Origin: Crocodylus rhombifer
Taxonomy: Eukaryota > Chordata > Crocodylia > Crocodylidae
Length of the DNA: 64,000 nucleotides
Reading direction: 5' to 3'
Assembly: GCA_038503035.1 (NCBI GenBank)
Contig: JAVSML010000974.1
Span: 9,336 to 73,335 of the forward strand
In this document: positions 34,929 through 46,435 of the stretch, piece by piece
Layout: each line of letters starts with the position of its first letter
How positions within the stretch are numbered: position 1 is the stretch's first letter
Translations under genes and position numbers: made by a program
Notes under the pieces: generated by a model
The model's database searches: none
The model's input: only the letters and a program-made list of their open reading frames with translations
What the model was told of the DNA's origin: nothing

Positions 34929-36440
34929 ATTTCATAGATATTGTGCTGGAAGGGACCTCATGAGATCACAGAGTCCAGCCTCCTGCCCAAGGGGCAGGAA
35001 TTCAGTTGGGGTCAGATCACCCCAGCAAGATAAGCATCCAATCATTTCTTAAAAGTTTCTAGAGTAGGTGCTTGCACAACTTCTGGGGGAGTCTATTCCA
35101 GATTCTAGAGACTTGGACAGTAAATAAGTTTTTCCTTATATCCGGTCTAAAACAGACATTCTCCCAGTTCCTGGACATCTTATATAGTTATAGGCTGTCA
35201 CCAACTCACCTCTGAGCATTTCTGCAGGCTGAAGAGTCCCATGCCTCTCAGCTTCTTCTCATAAGGTCTTTTCTCTTGACCTCTAATCACATGCATGGCT
35301 CTCCTCTGGACTCTCTTAAGCTTCTCCACATCCTTTCTAAAGTGTGGAGCCCAGAACTGGATGCAGTACTCCAGCTGCAGCTTCACCAAGGCCAAGTGAA
35401 GTGGGAGGATGTCTTCTTGGATCTTGCTTGAGATGCATTGGTAGATGCAAGCCAGAGTTTTATTTGCTTTGCCAAATGCGGCATCACATCGGTGGCTCAT
35501 GTTCATCTTGTGGTCAGTCATGACCCCTAAGCCTCTTTCAGTCGTGGTGCTAGTGAGTGTAGCACTGCCGAGCCTATAGGTGTGATGTGGGTTTTTTCTC
35601 CTGAAGTGGAACACCTTACATTTCTTTGTGTTGAATGTCACTAGGTTTTGATCTGCCCACCTTGTGAGCCTGTCCAGGTTGGCCTGAATTGCCAGCCTAT
35701 CCTTAAGAGTGACTGCATTTCCTCATAATCTGGTGACATCCACAAACTGAGCCGGTCCGCTTCTGACATCCAAGTCCAGATAATTTATAAATATATTAAA
35801 GAGTACTGGTCCGAGTATTGAGCCCTGGGGTATACCACTGGTCACCATGCACCATGTTGACTTGATTCCATTGATTATCACTCTCTGGGTCCGACCGCGG
35901 AGCTAGTTCCTCAGCTGTCAGATTGTAAGATTGTCAAGGCCGCGGTTCCTCAGTTTTACTATAAGAACATCATGGGAGACCAAGTCAAAGGCTTTTTTGA
36001 AATCTAAACATATGACATCAACCTCTTCTGCTTTGTCCAGGTGATGTATCACTTGGTCATGGAAGGAACTGAGGTTGGTAATGAGGCAAGACCTACCCAC
36101 AACAAAGCCATGCTGTCTATCTCTCAGTACATTGCCTTCTGTTGCTGATGGTTTCTTTGATTTTTCCCAAGATCTTTCAGAAGATTGAGGTCAAACGGAC
36201 TGGCTTGTAGTTCCCTGGATCTTCATTCTTTTCTTTCTTGAAGATAGGTACCAGATTGGCCCTCACAAGATCTTCACCAATTATAGGCGTATGATCACCC
36301 TTATCCTGGTAATCCTACATCTTGTTAGGCAGGGTGCTTCCCTTGGGTTGGCAGAAAACCGACACAAAGTAATCATTGAGGAGATTAGCTTTTTCCTGAG
36401 TGTCGGTTTTCATCTGTCCTGTTAACAGGGGAAGGAGGCA
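34929..36440 (-). mobile_element. CR1 LINE, 1.5 kb, most of the reverse transcriptase
   Basis: The tail TTCATAGATTTCATAGATAT is at the left and the element reads on the minus strand. Near 36425-36350 it begins with TDTQEKANLLNDYFVSVF. The fingers block FKKEKNEDPGNY follows near 36230, then the A-box region DVICLDFKKAFDLVSHDVL (36040-35960) and SVLKGLSP-like B-C sequence. It ends with the C-terminal blocks LVKLQLEYCIQFWAPHFRK and RAMHVIRGQEKRPYEKK (35400-35200). The FADD motif is not clear. Many frame breaks make it a pseudogene. It retains more of the polymerase than any other minus-strand CR1 here and is older than the copies at 32.3 and 59.4 kb. Confidence 0.92.
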
Positions 36441-36856
36441 TTAACACATCTCCCTGTGTAACGCCTTCCTCTTAGTCTGAAGATTCAGTCCCCAAAGATC
36501 AAGGAGGAAGAGGACCCATCACCTTTTGTGATTATAGGTTTTCAGAGGCTTGGCAGGAGGATCACACTTGACACTAAGATGCCTAATAGATAAAAAAGGA
36601 TCTGGCCTTAAGGGCTTCTTGTTTAAAGCCTCCATCTATTAGTGTTAAGTCTGATTCATCCCTCTCAATGTATTGTCCTAAATAGGGAGTACTGTTAGTA
36701 CTAACCAGTTGTATTGCTCTTTCCCAGAACAGGCTGCACATCTGTGGTAGATGGGGTGATTATACTATATAGTGCGTAAAGTGCTTTGGTATTCACCTGA
36801 GTGGAAGGTCTTCTTTATGAGTTTCACCTATGAATAGAATATCTCTGGTTCATTCA
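36441..36856. other. Unannotated DNA
   Basis: Nothing is supported here. It may include more decayed CR1 sequence upstream of the recognisable part. Confidence 0.4.
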
Positions 36857-37035
36857 TAAGAACATTAGATCTGCTGTCACACTTGATTAGACCAAAGGTC
36901 CATCACCCAGTATCCTGTCTCAGACAGTGGGAAGTAGCAACTGTTTTAAAGGAAGAGTATAGCAATAATAGCCTAGTATAGCAATAATGCAATAGCCTCT
37001 GATAAACCTATCCTCCATAAATATGTTTAAACATA
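36857..37035 (-). mobile_element. CR1/L3-like LINE tail, second copy
   Basis: CATAAGAACATTAGATCTGC, TTGATTAGACCAAAGGTCCA and CACCCAGTATCCTGTCTC are the 3' wording of the same LINE type as 1637-2290. Only the untranslated tail is present, so it is strongly 5'-truncated. Confidence 0.6.
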
Positions 37036-38682
37036 AATTTATCTAAAGAGCAGCCTTCTTCTCAGCATACTTTTGATATTAAGGTCTTCTGGGGGTGGAT
37101 TGGGTGGGTGGGGGGGGTGTCTTTTTTTCATTGAAGTAAATGGATAAATATTCCTAAATGCTATTGGAATATTTCTTACCACTTTGCCCATTTAAAGCCT
37201 GCTCACATCAGTTTTGAAAGGACTGAGGAATGGATGAGTGGGAAAGCACATTTTAACCATGTCTTCAGACACCCATAGACAGGCAGATGAATGTGGAGAA
37301 TGAATTTATGGATGTCCTATTCATCTTCATTAGAGATTATGTCATTTGTATCTATAATACACAGTGGACTTTGGTTTTAAATTGCCACTGAGTTAATTGA
37401 GCCTGTGATTTAACATGAGATCTTCACAATTACCCTATTTACATAAGGTTCTTGTGTGGACAAAGTGATAGTCTTGCATTGTTTTTATATATGGGATTCA
37501 ACCAGGAGCTGATCTTGAAAATGCTCAGAGCTCCTGCCAAGTGTTAGACACTGTCTGACTGATTTTGCAGAATCAGACCTTTTGGTGTTTTCACCAGTCA
37601 CTTCAGATGTGATGATGGTTATTTCTTTTTCCTGTGATGTCATAATATGAATCCCAGTTTACAGACTAAGCAAAACACCCTATCCCATGCCCAAGAAAGC
37701 TTACAGTCAGTATAAGTATTGCTGTGTGAGAACTAAGACTGCAACCTGGAGGTTCACTTGTGGTTTTGCCATAAGCAAGAGCAAAATACCACACTGCAGG
37801 TCAGGGGACTAAAATGTGATCCAGAGTTTGGTCCTTGGTTACTTCTATGCTCAATGGAGGGAGGCAATGTGTAGTTTACAGCTTTCAGTTCCATGCCATC
37901 TCAGCTGCACCAACTGCTTTGTTGATCAGATTGGAGAGTAGAAAGACAGGCTTGTTTTGCGCATGCTCACCTACTGCATGTAAAATGTCTCCCGTTACAC
38001 TCTGACTGGCACTATGACTAGCTTGTGTAGGCGAGAAAGGGTGCATCTCATACCTCTTTATTTTCCTGTGCAGACATAGAATCATGTCCTGAAACACGAG
38101 CTTCATCTACGAAGAAAGACACATATGCTGCATTAGTATAATAATGGATTTTGTGCTTCCTCTCTCCAAAAGAACATGATGCATCTTTTCGTGTTGCTGT
38201 ATGGTAGTGCTCAGTGTTGTACTTAATTAATGCAAGCAGTAATTTCTTCCCAGTTGCAGCATTCCAGTGCAATAGTTTGTTTCTTTGCTTAGCTAATTAG
38301 AAAAATGAAAGACTTGGCCTGCATGCGTGGAGTTTTGCCAGCCTATCAGCCACCAAATGACTTATTTAATTACTGAACTTTGGTATGTAATGAGGGATGA
38401 AGCATTCAAATGTACAGGCAATGTGTTTGTCATTAATTAGGTGACAGAGAAAGAGAGGATCTTATCTTTTTTAATTGTTTGATTTCCTGTCTTGGCTCTC
38501 TGATGCATTAAAGCCCAGGCAGTTCTCTTACTTCCCAAAAATGGAGCTTAAAGAAATGAAAATTGCTGTAAGTGCAAATAATTTTTAGGATGAGATGCAA
38601 TAAAATCAAATATCAAGCTGTAATGGTTTTGAGCATTTGGTTATTTTAGAATACAACTTTGACAGTAGTGGGACTATGAAAA
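37036..38682. other. Unannotated DNA, possible conserved non-coding section
   Basis: I see no gene. The stretch 38200-38500 is rich in TAATTAATG, CTAATTAG and TTAATTAGG homeobox-type words and contains no repeat wording I know, a composition often seen in conserved enhancers. Conservation itself cannot be judged from one sequence. Confidence 0.35.
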
Positions 38683-39510
38683 TGTTGAATCTTTTTGCAG
38701 ACAAGATTCTTTGGGTGAATCTGATATCTTTTATTAGACCAACTTAAATAGTTGGAAAACAATTATTAAGGAAGCTTTCAGGTTCAAAAACTCTTCATCA
38801 GGCTAAGGAAGTTTTAGCAGTTGGTGTGTGCTCTTCCTGGATGGAATGAAAAGTAAAGAAGCCAGAGGCTGGGCCGGTATGCATACAAGACAGGTAGTCA
38901 GTGAAAATGTAGATTGAGGAGTCAATGGGTGAGAGAGGCTGTGGGAGAGAGAGAGAAGGGGGATGCATAGTGGAGAGATACCTGGGGAGTCAGATGTCAG
39001 GCAGNNNNNNNNNNNNNNNNNNNNNNNNNNNNNNNNNNNNNNNNNNNNNNNNNNNNNNNNNNNNNNNNNNNNNNNNNNNNNNNNNNNNNNNNNNNNNNNN
39101 NNNNNNNNNNNNNNNNNNNNNNNNNNNNNNNNNNNNNNNNNNNNNNNNNNNNNNNNNNNNNNNNNNNNNNNNNNNNNNNNNNNNNNNNNNNNNNNNNNNN
39201 NNNNNNNNNNNNNNNNNNNNNNNNNNNNNNNNNNNNNNNNNNNNNNNNNNNNNNNNNNNNNNNNNNNNNNNNNNNNNNNNNNNNNNNNNNNNNNNNNNNN
39301 NNNNNNNNNNNNNNNNNNNNNNNNNNNNNNNNNNNNNNNNNNNNNNNNNNNNNNNNNNNNNNNNNNNNNNNNNNNNNNNNNNNNNNNNNNNNNNNNNNNN
39401 NNNNCTGCCTGACATCTGACTCCCCAGGTATCTCTCCACCCAAAGAACCTTGTCTGCCTATGTCCTTAGGCCAGTACGGCTACAACCTACACTCCTGTTG
39501 AATCTTTTTG
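38683..39510. mobile_element. Interspersed repeat flanked by a perfect 15-bp duplication, interrupted by an assembly gap
   Basis: TGTTGAATCTTTTTG occurs at 38683-38697 and again at 39496-39510, flanking the repeat. The left part has GCAGACAAGATTCTTTGGGTG, then TCTTTTATTAGACCAACTTA and AAGCTTTCAGGTTCAAAAAC. The right part, reverse-complemented, reads GGTTGTAGCCGTACTGGCCT, then CATAGGCAGACAAGG and TTCTTTGGGTGG. The terminal GTTGTAGCC wording links it to the element at 54464-54877. I recognise it as a common sauropsid repeat but cannot name it. A 15-bp duplication is more typical of LINE-driven insertion than of hAT (8 bp) or mariner (TA). Confidence 0.65.
39005..39404. other. Assembly gap (400 N) between perfect 34-bp inverted repeats
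   Basis: The 34 bases before the gap (38971-39004) are the exact reverse complement of the 34 bases after it (39405-39438). The gap therefore sits at the centre of a palindrome, or the two edges are the same DNA joined in opposite orientation. Confidence 0.98.
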
Positions 39511-41125
39511 TACACTTCACCAAACTTCTTCATGCTTCTATTTTATTTATGCCAAAACAGATGATTCAGGGCCAAATATCCAGCAATAAATAGATTGGGG
39601 CTTGGCTACATGAACAAGCTATTGCAAGGTAAGCTGGAGTGTGAACTTATGATGCATCAAGTACTCCATGCACACACTCTTGCCTCATGGGAAATGCAAG
39701 GCAGTTAACCCTCACTTTGATTGAAGACAAGAACTTGCACGTGGGCAGTTACAATGGAGCAGCTGATGCACTCTAAGTTCACACCCCATCTTCCCTCTCA
39801 GTCACCTTACCTGTCCATGCAGTCATACAAGTTCCCTTGTGGTAACTTGTTTGTTTACGGTACCCTTTTCTGAGTCTATTTTATCTCAGCTGGTGATCTG
39901 TCCCTCTGCCTTCCAAATAAAGGAAGACTTGGCCAGTCTTGCTTTGTGTAGACATCTCTTTCAATATACAAGAGCGGTATTAGTTTGGGCCTATCAGTGC
40001 AGCTCTTGCAACTATGTGAGCACAACATTTGCCATGTTCTTTGCACAGGAGTCATCTTCTGTAAATTTTCCTTATATAAGGACACAGTTCACTGGTATGT
40101 TTGCTCCCTTTTTATATGGGTGCCAGTGGCCTTCAGTTCAGGAAGGTTACAGTGATTTTCAAAAGTCTGCCTTTCTCCCCCTCATTATTTCCAACCCTCT
40201 CCTCTGTAGTCAGCTCCCACTACAGCTGCAGTCTCACTGAATGTTGCCAACTTTCCCCTGGGCTGACTAATAAGCTTGTCCTTTCCTATTGTTGTTTGAA
40301 GTAAAACAAAAAACCAAAAACAAAAAACACTCCCTTCTTTACACCCACGCTATTAATAGTCTTTAGACATCATGGACCATCTCTTCAAAAAGGTGAGAGT
40401 AATAAGAATTCTTGACACTAGAGTGGCTTGTCTGTCACTCCTCCAATTCTAATCTGGATGAAACAGTCCATGACTTTCTTTGGTGGTGTCAGGGAGGGTG
40501 TTCCTGTCTAATCCAGGTTGGCTTGGGAAAAGTGCTTGAGTTTGGGGGTTTTTTCCCCTGAAGAATTGGTCTGTTGATGAAAAAGCTGTTGTCTCCCCTT
40601 TCTCAGGAAGCTTGCAGTATTTCACATAAGTTCTGAGGCTGAGTTTGATACCATTCCTGACCTGCCAGTCAAGTCAGCGCCTGAAGATCACCAAATATCT
40701 GCTTCATCCCTTCTGCCATCTCCAAATCCATGGGTGTTATTATCTAAAAAGGATTTCACAGTAGCCAAATGTGCATCAGCTACAAGAAGAATGATTTTCT
40801 TTCTCGTGATTGAGTAGATAAGAAATTACAAAGGCAAGACCAGCAAAGTAGCAGTTACTGTAAAAGCCTATAGCAGAAACTATGTTATCAACAGTGACAA
40901 TGCCAATGGCAATAATAATCCCTTAATTAAAAAGCTCAAGGACAGGGGGCCTGAACCTTTCAAAACAGACACCTGTAAGCCCTTATGACTGTTTACTGCA
41001 CATCTAGCAACTGTTGCCACCAAACACTGAAAATAATTACGTCGTCATGAGATGCCTGTCTGTTGACATTTATTGTATTTTCAACTCCAGTGCATTTATG
41101 CCATTGTAGACCAGAGTGAAGTGGT
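39511..41125. other. Unannotated DNA
   Basis: Open frames up to 133 codons (39839-40240) lack recognisable motifs and splice context. No named repeat is seen. Confidence 0.5.
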
Positions 41126-41133
41126 GTGAGTAA

Positions 41134-41697
41134 TAGGGCTGTGTGAAGCTTTGTCCCCGATTCAATTCGGTGGAGATTCGGCCTGATTTGGTGGCTGAAT
41201 CTCTGAACTCGAATTGAATCAGGATACCATTTAGTCTCTCTGAATCAATTTGGAGATTCAGACATAGACACAGCTTTAAATGTTTTGTATACATAACCCC
41301 AAGCTACCAGGCAGCTTGTGAATGCTGAGATGGCGGAGTGGACGGAGTGTCCCACAGGAGCGCGGCGGGGGAGGGACAGAACCAGGACCAGAAGTATAAA
41401 AGTACATCTGTTCCACTTCTGGGTTCACCACCGAGCATGTGTGGGGTCCCCCATGCTCCTGTGCAACGCTCCATCTGCCTTACCATTGCAGCATCCACAA
41501 ACTGCATCAAGGTATGTAGAAAAAACATTTAAAGCTGTGTCTGTGGCCAAATTGCTGAATCTCCAAATCAGCATTGAATCTTCAGGTTCAGATTTGGCAA
41601 ATTTGAATCAGGGACAGTGATCCAAATCAATGAATGGAATCACTGTCCCTAATTCAGGCCAAATCCAAATCGAATAGGCCTGTTTCACACCCCCCTA
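41134..41697. mobile_element. Non-autonomous hAT element, family member 3 (564 bp)
   Basis: The left end is TAGGGCTGTGTGAAGC. The right end, reverse-complemented, begins TAGGGGGGTGTGAAAC. The flanks GTGAGTAA (41126-41133) and GTGAGCAG (41698-41705) agree at six of eight positions, so this is a likely decayed target duplication. Both subterminal blocks are full of GAATC/GATTC words, like the element at 6777-10846. The 250-bp middle (41300-41520) is moderately GC-rich and has no transposase homology. Confidence 0.8.
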
Positions 41698-41705
41698 GTG
41701 AGCAG

Positions 41706-42214
41706 CAGCCATCAGCAGCAAAACCCTCCAATTTACAGAGTGTAGAAATGTTATTGCGCTGTCTGGACCTGTGTAATCAGTGGTTGGGCAGTGCCAAGCA
41801 GATTCAGTCTGGCTCAGTTGTCTTTGCTCACTCTTTGAAGCAGCTTCAAGAGCTGCTTTACAAACCTTTTGTATTTATGACAAATCAGAGAATCCCCTTT
41901 TACAGATGAAATAAGCATTAAATACTGTTTTGTTCAAAGGAAGAAGATAATAGAATTTTGAATGAATTAATTACTGCAGTAGTACGATTTACACATTTTA
42001 GATTAATTGATCTAATCATTACTACAGTGTTGATGGTGTATTGTTAATCCTTTCTGTCTTTCTATCCCAAAGCTCTAGGAAAGTAGGTAAAGTGTCTTTC
42101 TGTTAGACTAATTTTGCTTGCTATATTTTCCTCCATCTTCATTTAACTTTGATTAAACTCATCATAAAATAAAAACAAATACTAAATTTAATCATGCAGA
42201 AGCAGAGAAGACAT
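41706..42214. other. Unannotated AT-rich DNA
   Basis: No feature is supported here. Confidence 0.5.
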
Positions 42215-43546
42215 TACTGTATTTACTTGAATATACTATGGGCTTTTTTTCACCAAACCAGGATGGAAGAGAGAACCCTTTATCTTGCATTCACATACCA
42301 CCAATGCTCCCCCTCTACCTGTCTGCCAGTGAAACAAATGGTGGGAGCATGTGTGTGTGTGTGTCCCTGAAAAAAAAGACAAAAAAGAAAAAAGACAGTT
42401 GCTCCCCAGGAAGGAACCAAGAACTAAGTGTGGAGGTACTGCAGTACTAGGCTGGTTTTGGTGCCAGAAATGCTAGGTTAGTGCAGCCCATCTCAACAAG
42501 ACACAGTCCTCATTGTGCTCAGCGCCCCCCCCCCGTGCCAACTCTTTATCAAGTCATGGTGAACCAGTGTATTAGATACATTTTAACTTCCTCTTCACTC
42601 CCACAGCTTAGTAGTGCCTTTCCTATTTCCAGTGATTCCTGTTTCTTCACACACTTTAAATGTCTGGCAAACATCACCAAACTTCTAGGTAGCTGAAAGG
42701 GTCTGTCACCCCGCCTCTCAGCTTGTTGCATGTGATTTGTGTGGCCTCTCTATGGAGTGGAGAAGGGTGAAGAAGGCCTACGCCTCATTTGCATATAAAT
42801 TTTTGAAGTGTCCTAGGACTTGTGACAAGGACATCCAGTTCCAGTCATGATGCGTGTCTAATTAGCATGTGGCTCTTTTGTTGGAGGTTTCTGGAGTACA
42901 CACTTATACTGAGCAGTGTGGGTTTGTGGGGTCACCGTGGCTTGAAATGCTGTTCACTCTGCTGGGGCCCAGCCCAATGATCAATATAAGTCATGAACCT
43001 TTTAGCTCTGGACTAATTTCATGCATTGTTGGTAAAAAAAAAAAAAAAAAAAGTGCTACTCAAAAATGTGTTTATGGAATATTTGTGCCAAAATTTGCAG
43101 CAGTCAGGGTTGGGGTTAGTCATACTCACAAGAGTTGCCTGTTCTCCTCTGAGGTTTCTGCCCTCCTCCCTGTCTTCCTTCTGCCTCCATTCTCCCACCC
43201 CTTTACTGTTGCATGCAACTCACTTTCACATTGCGTTTGGAGAGGGAACAGAGCCTGAGTAGGGCCTGACAATAAAGGGGGATAGGAAAGCTACAGGAAG
43301 AAGTTGGGGGGTGAGAGGGAGGGCAGAGGGCAAGAGGGCCACCTTGCCCCTCCCCACCTCCCAGCTACTATTTTTCCTGCTGCGACAGTGTTAAGGGAGA
43401 TGAATTCAAGACAACACTCCAATAATTAGATTCTAGACCAGGAAAATGATAACAAATGTATAAAATGTCCATATATAGAATCTAATTAAGGGGGCAGAGG
43501 AGTCATTTTATATTCAGGGTTATCTTGTATTCTAGCAAATATGGTA
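42215..43546. mobile_element. Probable mariner/Tc1-superfamily non-autonomous element
   Basis: The left end reads TACTGTATTTACTTGAATAT. The right end, reverse-complemented, reads TACCATATTTGCTAGAATAC, matching at about 15 of 20 positions. Both begin with TA, the mariner target dinucleotide. This end wording is widespread in vertebrate mariner/Tigger relics. The interior has a (GT)n tract near 42350, an A18 tract at 43035-43052 and a purine-rich section near 43270-43340, with no transposase frame. The boundaries and the unity of the 1.3-kb unit are uncertain. Confidence 0.45.
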
Positions 43547-44941
43547 TTTTGAAATGGATTTAAGTGATTGAGACACTGTCAAATAATCTAAGATCAGTGT
43601 TTAACCTACTGAATGTTGTTAGGATGTGAAGACTAGCATCCTGAGGATCTGCTTTGTCTTTATATCTATTTCTATGAAATCAACCCCTGTTTAAGAAGAC
43701 TCAGTGTTTTGTGCTCTAATACTCTAGAGTGAACAGAAAGAACATAAACAAAATAGCAAACCCTATTCCTAGAACTCTGCTGGCATAATCAATTATACTG
43801 ATGCACAAATAAGGCTGTAACTGAAAAAAAATGGCATTGGGCAGAGCTGGTTAGAAGCCTTTACAGTGAGTGTAGCAGAATATGAATAAAATTACAAAAA
43901 TAGTATGAGGCATACAATTGTCATCTTGGTACTGCTATTACTCCCTTTTTAGAAACCACCAAGAATCAGGGAGCCAGAGCTCTTATTTGTCTCTTACCTT
44001 GGCCCCTATTCTTGGCAGATGGAGGAAATGTTTAAAGGTAATCTCCCTCAAACTGCATTCTTTAGCAACTGGCCCTAGCCCACATGTGCATCACAGGGTC
44101 CAACAGTTGTGTGGCCAGTAATAATATGTTCCTTCACTTGGGAATTATGATTACAGTTTCCAGTACAATTGTGCCTATGGATGGGTGGTAGGGCCCTGTT
44201 GTACTGACATGGTACAGACAGGTAAGACAAAAGTAGCCTCTGTCCTGGACAGCTTATCTGCTATGTTTTGGACAATATATCAGGCGACTAAACAAATGAG
44301 ACCAGGGGTCAAGGAGGACAAAATAATTGTATAGGCAAATATGTTTTTAAGGCTGTTCTCCTTCAGCTATGCCATTCCTTCCATGTCCAGAGATGACAAT
44401 CAAACTGCTAATTGCTCAGTGAGGCAGCTGTTTAATACTTGTCCTCCATTGGTAGTGTGGCAAATAGTAAAAAACCTGGCATGTTCAAGTAACACAAGAC
44501 ACTGGTGTTAAGAAATTCACAAAGAAGCTAACTCTCTTTTTTTACTCTAGCCTTGTATTGTGCTTAGGTACAGTGTTGCAGCAAATAATTAACTGCTTGG
44601 CTGACTCCACCCTGCAATACTTAAGTATAGCAGGATGAAAAATGTAGCGTGGAATGTTTAAGTTATGACAACACATGTTCTGAAAGCCTTTCTTTTTCTG
44701 TTTGTGCACTGAGCAAATATCAGGTGCTGACACTGTTCGAATTCCTTTATAAGACAAAGGAAGTTGCTGTTTTGGTCCCAAGAGATTTAAAAAAAAGACA
44801 GTTCATTAGATCTCCTGAAGTCGCAGGAGTATATGATGAGGTATACCAGGTGCTGTGTTTCACAAATATCACATGCCAGTGGGAGGCTGGAAGGAACTGG
44901 GAGATCTTCATTTTAAGCTCTAAAGTGGGGTTTAGTTAGTA
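43547..44941. other. Unannotated DNA
   Basis: I see no gene or named repeat in this section. Confidence 0.5.
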
Positions 44942-44949
44942 TGCTAGAG

Positions 44950-45426
44950 CAGGGGTTGTCAATCGGGGGTACGGGTACTTGGGAAGGCCCTAGGGGGTAT
45001 GCACGGATGGAGATGGAGTGCCGCTACCCATCACCCCGTGTCGCCACCTCCCAGGAGCAGGGCTGGGGGCAGGGGGGTGGCGAGGTCAGCAGTGCCCCTC
45101 TGCGGGCCACACAGGTGCTGCCCGGCTGGTCAGACGGGGGGAGGAGGAGACCTTGTACCTGCCCCTGCCACCACCACCCTGTGTTGCTGCCGCTCTGCAT
45201 CTGGCCATGCGCCACCCCTCCACACCACCTCTCTGCTTCACATCCAGGCATCGGGGGGGAGGCAAAAATACTAGCTGACACTGCTGCCAGCCAGGAGATG
45301 GCACTGGCCAAAGCCTCCGCGTTAGGCCTCTAGCACAGGAGTTTTCAACCTTTTTAAATAAGTGTATACTTATGACATGGGTGACGCTGTATTTCAACCT
45401 TTATTAAAAAAGGTTGAAAACTCCTG
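44950..45426. mobile_element. hAT-like MITE with perfect 8-bp target duplication
   Basis: TGCTAGAG lies on both sides (44942-44949 and 45427-45434). The left end is CAGGGGTTGTCAATC; the right end, reverse-complemented, is CAGGAGTTTTCAACC. This is the CAGNGGTTNTCAA start of Charlie-type hAT elements. The interior 45000-45270 is GC-rich and non-coding. Part of the right half overlaps the long inverted repeat 45259-45504. The overlapping open frames of about 90-130 codons are composition artefacts. Confidence 0.75.
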
Positions 45427-45504
45427 TGCTAGAGGCCTAACACAGAAGCTTTGGCCAGTGGCATCTCCTGGCTGGCAGCAGAGTTAGCTAGTATTTTTGC
45501 CTCT
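45259..45504. repeat. Long inverted repeat (98-bp arms, about 50-bp loop)
   Basis: The left arm (about 45259-45356) and right arm (about 45407-45504) pair over almost their full length with only a few mismatches. The shared wording includes GCCAGGAGATG/CATCTCCTGGC, TTAGGCCTCTAGCACAGGAG and its complement, and AAAAATACTAGCT/AGCTAGTATTTTT. The arms cross the right boundary of the MITE at 45426, so flanking DNA is part of the palindrome. Confidence 0.85.
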
Positions 45505-46314
45505 CCTTTCTCTCCCAACTTGTGCCTGAGGCTGATGTTACCATCTCCCCTTCCTGTTTAATTACAGTGCACCATTAAGAGGATATTTGAGTTCCAGTTT
45601 GGCTGGAATGTTGCAGTAAAACTCCTACATGGACAAAAAGAGCTCCTGGGACTTAAGGGCCAAACTTTAAGAAAGCTGTGCCTGTTTTCCAGCCTAATTT
45701 GAAAGAATACTTATATGTCTGTCCAGGCTTGTTGAATTTACAATTGTTGCAAGTATATGGGTGATGGTGGTAACTGTGTGCCAGTGCATGTGAGTTCTCT
45801 CACACATAGTTGTCTGAAACATTTTTTGTCTGACACAAAATGACTACGGTTGTCTCTTAATTTTGCTACTCACTTAAAAATAATAATATACAATAACATT
45901 TTGAATGTTTGATTAAAAAAAATTCTGGGGCCTTTTAGCATAATGCCTTTGGGGGATTTTGCCTTCATACCTGCAATAAATTAAATAGATATAATAATAT
46001 AGATAAGGAATATTTTAGGGACCTACTGTCACATTCACACTGGATTTTTGTTACTGTTTGTGAAAAGTCCTTCTTTTGTTTATCTTGCTTTTTGAAAGAG
46101 GCACAAAAGTATAGGACTCATTTCTAATAGAAAGAAGGGAAAAGTAGTTCAATAGAAGCTTAGGAGTTCATTGACCTTAAGTAGTTTGCATTTGTTTATA
46201 TTTTCCATCTTTTGATATTTGTGTTGCGGCCATGTTCTGGAAATGCATATGGACCCTAACACAGGAAATTTAAACATATATTTAAGTAGTATTGAAATCA
46301 ATGCATCTTAAACA
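45505..46314. other. Unannotated DNA
   Basis: No feature is supported here. Confidence 0.5.
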
Positions 46315-46435
46315 CCTGCAGAATGTGCTTTGCTGGGTTGAGGCCCCAGGTGGTTCCACTGAGTTCAGTGGAGATGCTGGTATGAGTAATGCCACTTGTG
46401 TGTAAGTGCTTGTGGGATTGGGGCAATTCATCAGA
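46315..46435. repeat. Ancient palindromic repeat, second copy
   Basis: The order GTGCTTTGCTGGGTTGAGGC, CCACTGAGTTCAGTGGAG, then GTGTAAGTGCTTGTGGGATT and GGGGC is the same old sauropsid repeat as at 15978-16125. This copy retains the CACTGAGTTCAGTG palindromic centre. Confidence 0.5.

Noticed and set aside
38925..39443. Open frames of about 150-164 codons on both strands near 39 kb
   Set aside because: They run through 400 unresolved bases. Their near-identical ends on both strands come from the inverted repeat at the gap edges.
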